Shown piece after piece: positions 7,750 through 15,975 of a DNA stretch of 30,937 nt (the stretch's first letter is position 1; every line of letters starts with the position of its first letter). The stretch spans positions 1-30,937 of the forward strand of contig DBLQ01000129.1 of assembly GCA_002297505.1 (NCBI GenBank). The letters run 5' to 3'. This DNA is from Flavobacteriales bacterium UBA720 (lineage in GTDB: Bacteria; Bacteroidota; Bacteroidia; Flavobacteriales; Weeksellaceae). The position numbers were made by a program, and so were the translations under genes. Below the pieces are notes generated by a model that made no database searches, had not been told where the DNA came from, and saw only the letters and a list, made by a program, of their open reading frames with translations.

Positions 7750-7773
7750 TTTTAACGCAATGAGCGCAAATTT
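7750..7773 (-). repeat. TTTGCG-type leader element, copy A (before GH28)
   Basis: On the minus strand this reads AAATTTGCGCTCATTGCGTT followed by AAAA. It ends 18 bases before the GH28 ATG. It is a diverged copy of the elements preceding GH105 (11794-11820) and the KdgF-like gene (25326-25352). Confidence 0.5.
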
Positions 7774-7826
7774 CTATTTATTATATTATTAAAGTCGCAA
7801 GGTTTTTGACCATATTTTCAATATTT

Positions 7827-7876
7827 GTCATTCCGTAGGAATCTAAACATCGTAGGCGAGATTCCTACGAAATGAC
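7827..7876. repeat. Palindromic repeat in the CE12-GH28 gap
   Basis: Two 18-base arms (7827-7844 and 7859-7876) are inverted copies differing at one position, with a 14-base loop. The arms read GTCATTCCGTAGGAATCT and its near-complement. No T-run follows on either strand, so it is not an intrinsic terminator. It resembles dispersed REP/MITE-like palindromes of Bacteroidota genomes. Confidence 0.75.
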
Positions 7877-7886
7877 CAAAGTTGAG

Positions 7887-8723
7887 TTATTTCTTATTTG
7901 CTATTTTTTTGAACTCATTATAAACCAGCTGCGCGACGGCTTTTGCACCTTCCGGCTGGAAGTGCGTATCGTCTTTTTGTCCATTCGGATAAGCAGGATA
8001 TTTGCCTTCCGGAAGATTCATAAAGTAAGTTGTGGTCACAAAGTCCTTTCCTTTTTGAGTGAAAAATTCTCTGGACAATTTGTTCAAATCGATAACATCC
8101 ACTTTTTGCTCTTCGCCAACTTCTATCATCGCTTTCGCATAATCAACATGACTGTCTCCCAAAACACCGTCTTTCCATGGATAATTTCTGGAAACAGGCG
8201 TTATCAAAACCGGCGTTGCGCCTTTCTCACGAACCTGATGAATATACAATCTCAAATATTCCTTATAACCCGGAACATCCACATAACGGTCGACTTTTTT
8301 CTCCGATTCGTCATTGTGACCAAACTGAATCAAAACCCAGTCTTTCGGTTTCAGATTTTCAAAAATGTAACGCCATCTGCCTTCTTGGAAAAAAGTTCTT
8401 GTACTTCTTCCGCCTTTGGCTTTGTCCACCACCAAAACTTGTTTTGCTAATGGCGATTTGAAAGTCTTGAGACTGTCCGCCACAAAAAACTCCTGAAAAA
8501 CTCCGCCCCAACCTTGCTGCGGATAACGCTTTTCCTTGTAATTGCTTTCCAAGGTATAATCTGTCAGGGTAGAATCTCCAGCCAGAAAAATGTTGGTGGT
8601 GTTTTTATCTTTGGAAGGTTTTACGATTCTCTCTTTTTGATTATCCTGTTCTGTCTGAGCAAAAGTCATCACAGAAGCCGCGATAAAAAATGCTGTTGAG
8701 ATATTTTTGAAGGATATTTTCAT
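7887..8723 (-). CDS. Rhamnogalacturonan acetylesterase, SGNH/GDSL family CE12
   Basis: Predicted to remove acetyl groups from the rhamnogalacturonan backbone. The 278 residues begin with a signal peptide (about 1-23, TFAQ). SGNH blocks are visible in order: FLAGDSTLTDY (46-56) with the nucleophile S51, KGGRSTRTF (103-111) with the conserved glycine, FGHND (134-138) with N137, and DDTHFQPEGA (251-260) with the D252-H254 pair. The GDST...GGRS...GHND...DTHF layout is that of YxiM/RhgT-type CE12 enzymes. It lies 26 bases downstream of the GH43 gene. Together with GH105 and GH28 it indicates that RG-I or acetylated pectin is part of the substrate range. Confidence 0.92.
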   Translation of the reverse strand: MKISFKNISTAFFIAASVMTFAQTEQDNQKERIVKPSKDKNTTNIFLAGDSTLTDYTLESNYKEKRYPQQGWGGVFQEFFVADSLKTFKSPLAKQVLVVDKAKGGRSTRTFFQEGRWRYIFENLKPKDWVLIQFGHNDESEKKVDRYVDVPGYKEYLRLYIHQVREKGATPVLITPVSRNYPWKDGVLGDSHVDYAKAMIEVGEEQKVDVIDLNKLSREFFTQKGKDFVTTTYFMNLPEGKYPAYPNGQKDDTHFQPEGAKAVAQLVYNEFKKIANKK

Positions 8724-8749
8724 TTTTAATTATTATAATTTATTTCGTT

Positions 8750-10393
8750 TTAATTTTTTGTCATTCTGAAAAAGTCAAAATCCGCGTAACCGCCTCTTGA
8801 AACTTTGGAATCGCTGACGGAATAAATTCCAACTTTGGCGCCTATCCATTTTCCCGGTTTTGCCTGAAATTTATCGCCAATATTCTCAAACTTTTTCCCA
8901 TTTTCACTGTAGCTGAATGTGCAGATTCCGTTGGTTTCATTGACGTTGACTTTCAGGTAAACTTCGTTTGATTTTAATTTGATTTCGTTCAGTATTTTCT
9001 CTTCACCGCCTTTTTCAGCTTTTTGAGCATTTCTTAATTGGAGATAATAGCCGTCAGGTTTGTTGGTAATCACTAATGATTGATAATCCATTCCCATGAC
9101 GAGAAGTCCGGCAGTTTTTCCTTCTTTTACATCTTCGGGACACAATTTGACTTTAGTGGTTGCTGCGAAATTTGGAGCCGGGAATTTCTGAGTCAGAAGA
9201 TTAGGAACATTCCAGAGATTTTTCTCGCCATCCGGAATTTTGATTGAAAACAACCTTAGAAAATCTTTTCCGGGAAGTTTTGCCAACCAAACGATATTCT
9301 CATTCGCACTCCATTGCCATTGCAAACCGATTTTGTCATCATTGAATTCATCAGATTCTGCAGGTGTTTCTATTGGATATGTTTTGCCGACATTAGGTTT
9401 TTTGAATGTCAGAACAGGTTCTCCAATTCCATTTTTATTATGATCGATTCCGATGACGGGCCAGTCTTTTTCCCATTTCATCGGCTGAAGATGCACGATT
9501 CTTCCGCCGGCGTCTACATCCTGAAAATGGTAAAACCAATCTTCACCATTCTGTGTATCAACCCAAGCACCCTGGTGCGGTCCGTTGATTTTAGTCGAGC
9601 CTTTTTCTAAGACAATTTTCTCTTCATAAGGCCCGTATATATTTTTTGAACGCAAAGCCAATTGCCAGCCTGTAGCAACACCTCCAGCGGGAGCAAAAAT
9701 GTAATAATAGCCATTTCTTTTGTACATCTTTGGACCTTCAACGGTTGGATGCGCGTCGTGTCCGTCGAAAACGTGGATGCCTTTGTCCAGAACTTTTGTG
9801 CCTTCCGGATTCATTTTGTTAATGGTCAACAGACTTTTGACTCCTGCTCTGCTTCCTGCCCAGCCGTGAACCAAATAAGCCTGACCGTCTTCATCCCAAA
9901 ACGGACAGGAATCGATGAGACCTTTTCCTTCCATTACCAAAACAGGTTCTTCCCATTTCCCGAAAGGATCTCTGGTTTTGACCATATAAATCCCGAAATC
10001 CGGATCGCCCCAATAAATGTAATATTCGCCGTTATGGAAACGGATGCTTGGTGCCCAGACGCCGTCGCCACGTCTCGGTTTATTGAAATGCTCTTTCGGA
10101 ACTAAATCTGTGATCGCATAATTCACCAGCTTCCAATTGATCATATCTTTAGAATGGAGAATCGGTAAACCAGGCATTTCGTTGAAACTGGAAGCGGTCA
10201 TCAAATAATCGTCTCCAACTCGAATCACGTCCGGATCCGAATAATCTGAATATAAAACCGGATTTTTATACATTCCGTTTCCTAAATCCGAAACCCAGAC
10301 TTCTGAAACATAAGGTTTAATTTTCTGTGCATCCAATTGATTGATTGACAATGCAGACAAGAAAAGGATGATATGTTTTTTGTTGATTTTCAA
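8750..10393 (-). CDS. GH43-family exported glycosidase with C-terminal concanavalin-like domain
   Basis: A 547-residue five-bladed beta-propeller hydrolase. The signal peptide is about residues 1-22 (NQLDAQ). The GH43 catalytic triad is visible: D53 in YSDPDVIR (general base), D161 in IDSCPFWDEDG (pKa modulator) and E219 in HPTVEGPKMY (general acid). Residues from about 345 to the end form the beta-sandwich typical of the GH43 C2 domain. Such enzymes act as alpha-L-arabinofuranosidases, beta-xylosidases or exo-galactanases. Here, trimming of pectic arabinan or galactan side chains is the best guess. The start appears to be TTG (10393-10391): an in-frame stop lies four codons upstream and the next methionine, at residue 41, would remove the signal peptide. 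Confidence 0.9.
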   Translation of the reverse strand: MKINKKHIILFLSALSINQLDAQKIKPYVSEVWVSDLGNGMYKNPVLYSDYSDPDVIRVGDDYLMTASSFNEMPGLPILHSKDMINWKLVNYAITDLVPKEHFNKPRRGDGVWAPSIRFHNGEYYIYWGDPDFGIYMVKTRDPFGKWEEPVLVMEGKGLIDSCPFWDEDGQAYLVHGWAGSRAGVKSLLTINKMNPEGTKVLDKGIHVFDGHDAHPTVEGPKMYKRNGYYYIFAPAGGVATGWQLALRSKNIYGPYEEKIVLEKGSTKINGPHQGAWVDTQNGEDWFYHFQDVDAGGRIVHLQPMKWEKDWPVIGIDHNKNGIGEPVLTFKKPNVGKTYPIETPAESDEFNDDKIGLQWQWSANENIVWLAKLPGKDFLRLFSIKIPDGEKNLWNVPNLLTQKFPAPNFAATTKVKLCPEDVKEGKTAGLLVMGMDYQSLVITNKPDGYYLQLRNAQKAEKGGEEKILNEIKLKSNEVYLKVNVNETNGICTFSYSENGKKFENIGDKFQAKPGKWIGAKVGIYSVSDSKVSRGGYADFDFFRMTKN

Positions 10394-10438
10394 ATTATGA
10401 CATTATGGGTTCATTATGCAAATCATCGGTTTTTTTAT

Positions 10439-10533
10439 CCTATGATTTTGATTGCGCCCTTTCAGGGCTATTATCATTTCTCTCATTCTATCATAGGCCT
10501 TCACCCTATGCTGTTGCTTTTACCACTTCGTGG
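10439..10533. repeat. Multi-hairpin repeat in the GH105-GH43 gap
   Basis: Three nested or adjacent inverted repeats occur in under 100 bases: CCTATGAT (10439-10446) with ATCATAGG (10490-10497), GCCCT/AGGGC (10456-10468) inside it, and CCAC/GTGG (10523-10533). The layout resembles REP/BIME-like elements of Bacteroidota. The right end nearly abuts the GH105 stop codon at 10535. Confidence 0.65.
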
Positions 10534-10534
10534 C

Positions 10535-11779
10535 TTAGTTTTCCAATTCCAAACTGGCGAGGATGAATGGTCCGGTTCCTTTCGGATCGTTGGAACGGAT
10601 TTCTTCAGTGACATAATATTCATAAGTCCCACTTCTGTAAGGCGTTCCACCCAAACCTGCAACCGCACAGTTTTGATTAAGATTGACGACTCCGTCAGGT
10701 TCCACCGTAATTAAATTTTTGACAATGCCATCATAGCCTTTTTTTGCAATAGTTTTGTAAGAAGTTGGCAAATAGCCTTTTCTAACTGCTTTTGCAAAGG
10801 TGTAGACAAACATAGACGATGCTGAGGCTTCGAGATAATTGCCTTTCTCACCGCCTTTGTCCAAAACCTGATACCACAAACTTGTTTTTTTGTCCTGAAC
10901 TTTTACCAAAGCTTCTGAATAAGATTTCAAATAACCAATCAATCTTGCTCTTCCGGGATGATTTTCCGGCAAATAATCCAGAACATCCACAATGGCCATT
11001 CCGTACCAGCCCATGGCTCGTCCCCAGAAATTCGGAGAAAGTCCGGTTTTTTTGTCTGCCCACTGCTGTTCTTTGCTCTCGTCCCAACCGTGATACAGCA
11101 GTCCCGTTTTGGAATCAACCATATGTTTTTGGACCACATCAAACTGATTCAAAATATCATTATAAGCTTGATCTGCTTCTGCACCTTTGCTGAACAATTT
11201 TGTGTAACTCGCATAAAAAGGTTCCGCCATATACAGACCGTCCAGCCACATTTGGCTGGGATAAATCTTCTTATGCCAAAATCCGCCTTCGGAAGTTCTC
11301 GGATGATCGTTCAATTGCGATCTCAGCAACTGAGCGCCTTTCAGATATTTTTCGTCTTTGGTTTCAAGGTAGAGAAAAATCAAAACGTTGCCGGAATTCA
11401 GCATATCAAGATTGTACTTTTTGATATCGTAGGTTTTGATGGTGCCGTCTGCATTAACCAGTTCGTCAGCATAACCTTTGATGTAATTATAATATTCTCT
11501 TTTTCCGGTTTTCTGGAAGAGTTGTTCTGCACCTTTCAGGACCAATCCGTTGGGATAACTCCACTTTGGTGTTTTGAAAAAATCTAACATCCACGCTTCG
11601 GGAAAACGCTTCATTTCCGATTGCATCATTCTTTCTGACCAAGGTAATTTCGCAGAAATCGCTAGGCCGGAAACATCAGAAATTTTTTGATTGGCCGGTT
11701 TCGATTGTTGTGCACAGGAAAAAAATAATCCTGCAGCCAGAACTGTTATGGTTAATATTTTGAGTTTGTTATATTTCAT
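10535..11779 (-). CDS. GH105 unsaturated (rhamno)galacturonyl hydrolase, lipoprotein
   Basis: Family 105 (YteR/YesR-like) hydrolase that releases the 4,5-unsaturated galacturonate left at the non-reducing end by lyases, which is the substrate of the KdgF/KduI/KduD route. The 414 residues begin with a lipoprotein-type signal (GLFFSC, C22), so it is probably anchored facing the periplasm. The (alpha/alpha)6-barrel motifs include NLDMLNSG (123-130, D125), QMWLDGLYMAEPFY (176-189) with D180 equivalent to the YteR catalytic acid, LLYHGWDE (227-234), GRAMGWYGMA (253-262) and YLEASASSMF (315-324). A TTTGCG leader element lies 18 bases upstream of its ATG, matching the spacing at GH28. Confidence 0.93.
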   Translation of the reverse strand: MKYNKLKILTITVLAAGLFFSCAQQSKPANQKISDVSGLAISAKLPWSERMMQSEMKRFPEAWMLDFFKTPKWSYPNGLVLKGAEQLFQKTGKREYYNYIKGYADELVNADGTIKTYDIKKYNLDMLNSGNVLIFLYLETKDEKYLKGAQLLRSQLNDHPRTSEGGFWHKKIYPSQMWLDGLYMAEPFYASYTKLFSKGAEADQAYNDILNQFDVVQKHMVDSKTGLLYHGWDESKEQQWADKKTGLSPNFWGRAMGWYGMAIVDVLDYLPENHPGRARLIGYLKSYSEALVKVQDKKTSLWYQVLDKGGEKGNYLEASASSMFVYTFAKAVRKGYLPTSYKTIAKKGYDGIVKNLITVEPDGVVNLNQNCAVAGLGGTPYRSGTYEYYVTEEIRSNDPKGTGPFILASLELEN

Positions 11780-11793
11780 TTTACTAATTCGTT

Positions 11794-11820
11794 TTTAAAC
11801 GCAAAGTCCGCAAAGATTTT
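11794..11820 (-). repeat. TTTGCG-type leader element, copy B (before GH105)
   Basis: On the minus strand it reads AAAATCTTTGCGGACTTTGC and continues GTTTAAAA. Its GTT ends 18 bases before the GH105 start codon. It matches the plus-strand copy at 25326-25352 at all but about four positions. Confidence 0.6.
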
Positions 11821-11853
11821 TCATTCAATTCAATGTTTTTAAGTCGTAAAGAC

Positions 11854-11878
11854 ACTTCGACTCCGCTCAGTGTGACAT
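11854..11878. repeat. GAGCGGAGTCGAAG-type dispersed repeat, copy 1
   Basis: The reverse strand contains CTGAGCGGAGTCGAAG, which recurs at 25274-25289. A variant, CCTGAGCTTGTCGAAGGG, is at 25131-25148. It lies in the gap between the CE8 and GH105 genes. Short motifs of this kind are commonly dispersed in Bacteroidota genomes. Confidence 0.6.
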
Positions 11879-11894
11879 ATCTGATACTAACTTC

Positions 11895-12908
11895 TTATTC
11901 TATTTTAAAATTCCAATTGTCTTTTCCTGATAGAATATTTTTGATTGAATATTCTTTGGCTTCTTTTTTAGACAACTGATGCGACCATGAAACTCGTTTT
12001 TCCTTATCTGCTCCAATTCCTTTGGAACTGTATTCTGCATAGAAGGTGGTTTTCTCGGCGTCTGGTTTGTTCCAATTGTGCCAACCTTCTGGTTTTATGA
12101 CATTCGAAATATCTGTGTTGATAAAAACTGTTTTGGCAAATGGTCGCCACGGTCTTCCTAGATAAACCGACTTAGGTTTTGCATCACCTTCAATTTTGCA
12201 ATCGATGAATACGAATCCATATTTGGAATTTCCCTGTGTTGACGCTGCCGTGAGATAAGTGGCACTTTCCTTTGCGTAGATCGTACAATCTGTGAAAACC
12301 GCCGTTGCTGCGCCAAATATAAAATCGGTTGTTCCCTCGATATAACAGTTTTTAAAAAAATGCCGAATCTCGCGCTTTGGTGTCGGAACATCCTGCTCAC
12401 CTTTCAGATATAAAGTATCCTGAAATCCCAGAAATCTGCAGTTTTCAAAAATCGCTTTGTCTCCGGTAATCAAAACAGCAACAGCTTGTCCGACTCTTCC
12501 GGCATCATTCTGAAACGTGATATTTTTTGCTGAAAAATTATCTGAGAAAATAAAAATGGTTGATGAACCTGTTGTTCCCATTTCTTTTCCCTCGGTGTTT
12601 TTCTTTGATGCGAAATCGTCATTAACAATAATGGTTTCTGTTGCGCTTTCACCTTCAAAAAGAATTATGCCTTTGGTGGCAGGAATGGTAATTTTTTCAC
12701 GGTAAGTTCCCTTTCTGATGATGATTTTGGTTTTAGAATCCAACTTTTCTCCTGCTGCATTGACCGCTTCCTGAATTGTTTTGAAATCGCTTTTTCCATC
12801 TTTTGAAACGGTATAAATTGTTTCAGAATTACGCGCAACGCTGAAAGATTTGATACTCATCAAAATGATAATGGATGCGATGAACAGTAAAGGATTTTTG
12901 GTTTTCAT
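11895..12908 (-). CDS. Pectin methylesterase, family CE8 (copy B)
   Basis: Second CE8 methylesterase. I start it at the ATG at 12908 (MKTKNPLLF), which gives a normal signal peptide and 337 residues. The frame stays open to 13076, but that extension is translated from palindromic repeat DNA and would bury the signal. Motifs are DFKTIQEAV (41-49), GTYREKI (67-73), GQAVAV (140-145), FQDTLYL with Q163 and D164, DFIFG with the nucleophile D195, and YLGRPWRPF with R252 and W254. No sorting domain is present. It follows the large PL1 gene and precedes GH105. It shares the long block around the GRPWRPFAKTVFINT motif with copy A. The two may differ in preferred methylation pattern, or one may be a recent dosage duplicate. 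Confidence 0.94.
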   Translation of the reverse strand: MKTKNPLLFIASIIILMSIKSFSVARNSETIYTVSKDGKSDFKTIQEAVNAAGEKLDSKTKIIIRKGTYREKITIPATKGIILFEGESATETIIVNDDFASKKNTEGKEMGTTGSSTIFIFSDNFSAKNITFQNDAGRVGQAVAVLITGDKAIFENCRFLGFQDTLYLKGEQDVPTPKREIRHFFKNCYIEGTTDFIFGAATAVFTDCTIYAKESATYLTAASTQGNSKYGFVFIDCKIEGDAKPKSVYLGRPWRPFAKTVFINTDISNVIKPEGWHNWNKPDAEKTTFYAEYSSKGIGADKEKRVSWSHQLSKKEAKEYSIKNILSGKDNWNFKIE

Positions 12909-12937
12909 TAATGTTAATAATTGCGTGATTAACAGGT

Positions 12938-13097
12938 CGCTCCTACGGAGCTCTCTTCTGGTGTTTACTCTACTTGCTACAAACGTTTCGCTCCTACGGA
13001 GCTGCAAATTTGAGATTCTAATTTTTAATTTTTTTGATAAGGTTTTATCATTCTTTTTAAATATACAAGTTTCCATCCCTTGCGGGATGAAAACCTG
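12938..13097. repeat. Cluster of palindromic repeats in the PL1-CE8 gap
   Basis: The 15-base palindromic unit CGCTCCTACGGAGCT occurs twice in direct orientation (12938-12952 and 12989-13003). A third hairpin has arms 13066-13079 and 13084-13097 around CATCCCTTGCGGGATG, a 14-bp stem with two mismatches. The cluster fills most of the 251-base gap and is REP/BIME-like. It has no terminator T-run. Confidence 0.75.
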
Positions 13098-13159
13098 TAT
13101 GAATTTAACAATTATAATATTTTATCTCAATGTTTTTTGAAATCAAATATTATGACCGA

Positions 13160-15730
13160 TTATTTCTTGATGATCTTTCTGGTAAAGGTTCCTTTATCAG
13201 TTGTGATGCTGATGATATAATTACCTGTTGCCAGATTTCTCAAGTCGATAGCATCTGTTTTGGCGTGATCAATATTTTTCACCAATTGCCCAGCAAAATT
13301 GTAAACTTTTACATTGGATACTTTCTCGCCAGCAGTGCTGATTCTCAGATAATCTGTCACCGGATTCGGATAAACAGAGATTTGAGCTTTGTTGATATCA
13401 GAAGTTGCCATTCCAGCATAAGCCGTTTTGATGTAATATAGGTTCGTTGTATCGCCCTTCGTAATGCTGTGTGCGCCTGCAGCCACGTTCGAAATGGTTA
13501 CAATACCGTTGGAAGCCGTATAATTGGTTCCGTCGAATTTTACATTTTTATTGAAATCGGCATCAAAAACCAAAGTCAATGTAGAACTTTCGGTGGTGGT
13601 GTAGTTGATACTTGTTGCAGATTCCATTTTCAGACGCTTGGTTAGCGTAGCGCCATCGTACGATTGAGAGCCATCCGTAGAGTTCATATTACCGGTAATG
13701 GTATAGAAAGCACTTGATTTTGGAGGCGTAGCGGTCGTAAAGTTGTGGATCAATCCGTCGGTAGAACCAGGATTTCCGGTAGTGCCCAGAGTCACTGTTC
13801 CGCTGATGGAAGCTGCATTGCCGGAACCGACTGTCGTAACGGTGTAATTGGTCGTTGCACTTGGCGTACCGGTGATGGTCAATGTTTTTGCAGATGAGTC
13901 TTTCGCAAACGCTAATCCGTTAGACGGAAGCCCTGTTACAACGACATCCGTAGCATCGCCACCCCAAGTGAATACGATGGGCGTAATGGTTACACCTTCG
14001 GAGACGGATTGATCCTTGTTCCCAGATGTGTTTACAAGGGTTTGCGTGCTGCCCTCCGCCTGGATGTAAACCATCGAAGTGCCATAATTTGTTAACGCAG
14101 ATTTCAACGCATTGATCACCGTGTAGGATTTATCATCCACAGCATTGTCAAAAGTCCATTTGAAGTCGCCGCCCAGAACACGTCCGGCGTATAATTTCGT
14201 ATGATCTCTGGCCGTTGCAGGATCTTCGACTGTTAGATTTTTCACGTATAGCGAAGCGTCGGTATCGAAGTTATTGTAGACATTGTTGCCTTTAAATGAT
14301 TTCACAGAGTTTGGAACCGCTTCTCCTCTGGTTGCCGGAACGTAGGCGTCAAAATCGATGGTAGAATTAATTTTTCCAGGGATGTTGTACAGTGGATTTG
14401 GGTCGCCGTAGGCTACAAAACGCATAGAATTGGTGCCAATATCGCCGTCCATGGTGTTATTGAAAGCCTTGATCATACCGCCGTCTTCTCCGGAGAAAGT
14501 TCCCTGATTCGTAGGATCGTTCATCTGCTTCGATGGACTCCAGACATCCGTACCCTGAAGCGAAATCATCATCGGGTTTTTTGAGTTTCTGAAGTAATTG
14601 CCTTCTAAAAATAGCGAAGAACCTTCTGTAGAACCAGAGCCGTACTTGGCCACGCCGTCAAAATAATTGTTATAAATATGAGCCGAATAGTAACGGACTC
14701 TCGGATGTCTGGAGTCCGAATGGTCAAACCAGTTGTGGTGATAGGTCACGTAGAGACCAGAAGTTGTATTCTCGCTAAGGCCTAAAAGACTGGCCTTTCC
14801 AGAATCCCAAAAGTGATTGTAGGAATAAGTGGCATAAGACGTTCCTTTATTGTCCAGCGCTCCATCACCTTTGATCTGGTCTGCATCACTTCCTGCATTA
14901 CCATAGAAAAGATCGTTATTATGCGCCCAGATGTAGGAATTGTTCTGCTGCATCCCGATGTTGTCACCTTCGCTGCTGTCGCAGTTCATAAAGCCTAGAT
15001 TGGCAATCTCAATGTTGGTCGCATTTTTAACACGGATTCCCCAGCCGTTGGCCACAGCATCGTCGCCAACGCCTTCTACCGTAATGTAGCTTTGGTCATT
15101 GTTTTTATTTTCCACCACCAGGTCGCCACCTTCCATATCGGTAAAATCGGTAATGTTCCCTACAAGACGGAAAACATAAGGCCTTTTATCAATTCCTTTT
15201 TTGATTCCGGAAAAAATATTTTGGAAGCCTACATAATTGGTGGTATTTCCATTATTATTGGTAATGACATTGAAAGATACGGTGTTCTTGCTTTTTTCGG
15301 TGATGTACAGGACCACGGCATTATCTTTGAGTGTACCGTCGGCTTTATAACCGCCTGGAACTCTGCCGCCATGGAAGGCGAAACCATTTCTGTCCTGAGG
15401 AAGTACGGTAAGCGCGGCGGTAGTAGCGCCAGCGCCTTCCACTCCCAAAACCACAGGTTTTACGGTAATGGTATACGTTCCGGCTTTCAGCCCAAGAACG
15501 TCTGCCCGGAAGTAAGAACCATAGCTGCGGATGAGATAATCGTCTACTTGTTTATTGACCACGCCTTCTCCGGAGTAATACACATTGTATCTGCTGGCAT
15601 TCTGCGCAGGCTGCCATTTTACAAAGGCTGTCTCCAGCCAGCCTCGCGACTCGCTGAATGTAACGGACTGTCCGGAGACCTGCACTATTGCAAGCATCAG
15701 AAACAGGTAAATCAGTTTAAATTTGTTCAT
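13160..15730 (-). CDS. Large modular PL1 pectate lyase with binding-type module and T9SS domain
   Basis: An 856-residue secreted lyase. In order: signal peptide (1-20), an Fn3-like domain (about 22-110), the PL1 beta-helix (about 115-555), an Ig-like repeat (about 572-648), a beta-sandwich module (about 658-771) and a T9SS type A domain (about 775-856) with VYPNPV (786-791). PL1 signatures are SDADQIKGDG (281-290) for calcium, YHHNWFDHSDSRHPRVRYY (330-348) with catalytic R341 and R346, and HIYNNYFDG (351-359). The module carries TKRLKME (697-703) and NLYYIKTAY (763-771), the same landmarks as in the two stand-alone proteins at 1698-2480 and 2868-3659. This is probably the main surface or secreted enzyme starting pectin breakdown. 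It follows susD after a 245-base gap holding a strong stem-loop. Confidence 0.93.
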   Translation of the reverse strand: MNKFKLIYLFLMLAIVQVSGQSVTFSESRGWLETAFVKWQPAQNASRYNVYYSGEGVVNKQVDDYLIRSYGSYFRADVLGLKAGTYTITVKPVVLGVEGAGATTAALTVLPQDRNGFAFHGGRVPGGYKADGTLKDNAVVLYITEKSKNTVSFNVITNNNGNTTNYVGFQNIFSGIKKGIDKRPYVFRLVGNITDFTDMEGGDLVVENKNNDQSYITVEGVGDDAVANGWGIRVKNATNIEIANLGFMNCDSSEGDNIGMQQNNSYIWAHNNDLFYGNAGSDADQIKGDGALDNKGTSYATYSYNHFWDSGKASLLGLSENTTSGLYVTYHHNWFDHSDSRHPRVRYYSAHIYNNYFDGVAKYGSGSTEGSSLFLEGNYFRNSKNPMMISLQGTDVWSPSKQMNDPTNQGTFSGEDGGMIKAFNNTMDGDIGTNSMRFVAYGDPNPLYNIPGKINSTIDFDAYVPATRGEAVPNSVKSFKGNNVYNNFDTDASLYVKNLTVEDPATARDHTKLYAGRVLGGDFKWTFDNAVDDKSYTVINALKSALTNYGTSMVYIQAEGSTQTLVNTSGNKDQSVSEGVTITPIVFTWGGDATDVVVTGLPSNGLAFAKDSSAKTLTITGTPSATTNYTVTTVGSGNAASISGTVTLGTTGNPGSTDGLIHNFTTATPPKSSAFYTITGNMNSTDGSQSYDGATLTKRLKMESATSINYTTTESSTLTLVFDADFNKNVKFDGTNYTASNGIVTISNVAAGAHSITKGDTTNLYYIKTAYAGMATSDINKAQISVYPNPVTDYLRISTAGEKVSNVKVYNFAGQLVKNIDHAKTDAIDLRNLATGNYIISITTDKGTFTRKIIKK

Positions 15731-15883
15731 ATAAAATAGTTTTATGAGTTTAATACGTTGAAAGAAAAATTTGATTATCAGAATTAGTGTTTGACCTCAA
15801 CAGACCGCTCTCATTAACTAATTTTAAATCATTGCCGGCTACCATATTCCCCAGAAATAAGGCGATACGCTTCTTAGAATCAG

Positions 15884-15912
15884 CTCTACCAGGATATAAA
15901 ATCCTGATAGAG
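15884..15912. promoter_or_regulatory. Stem-loop between susD and the PL1 lyase
   Basis: CTCTACCAGGAT (15884-15895) and ATCCTGATAGAG (15901-15912) pair over 12 positions with one mismatch around a 5-base loop. No T-run follows on the minus strand, so an intrinsic terminator is unlikely. A 3'-end stabiliser or processing site that keeps susCD transcripts more abundant than the downstream enzymes is plausible. Confidence 0.6.
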
Positions 15913-15975
15913 TGAATCTTCAAAAAAAATTAAAAATATAATAACTTAAAAATCCCGGGACGGAACTTTCATTTT

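Noticed and set aside
7827..7876. Hairpin after CE12 as an intrinsic terminator
   Set aside because: The stem is strong, but no T-run follows on either strand. It fits a dispersed palindromic repeat better.
7872..8450. 192-codon plus-strand frame opposite the CE12 gene
   Set aside because: It is antisense to a fully motif-complete acetylesterase and its start lies in the palindromic repeat. The product has no recognisable domain.
12909..13076. In-frame N-terminal extension of the CE8 copy B gene back to an ATG at 13076
   Set aside because: The extension is translated from palindromic repeat DNA (12938-13097), has a composition unlike the rest, and would place the signal peptide internally at residue 57. 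The ATG at 12908 gives a normal exported protein.
12938..13097. Repeat cluster as a CRISPR array
   Set aside because: There are only two identical 15-base units with one 36-base spacing and no cas genes. The units are palindromic REP-like sequences.
15092..15739. 215-codon plus-strand frame opposite the large PL1 gene
   Set aside because: It is antisense to the N-terminal part of a modular lyase whose own frame shows a signal peptide and catalytic motifs. The antisense product is unrecognisable.
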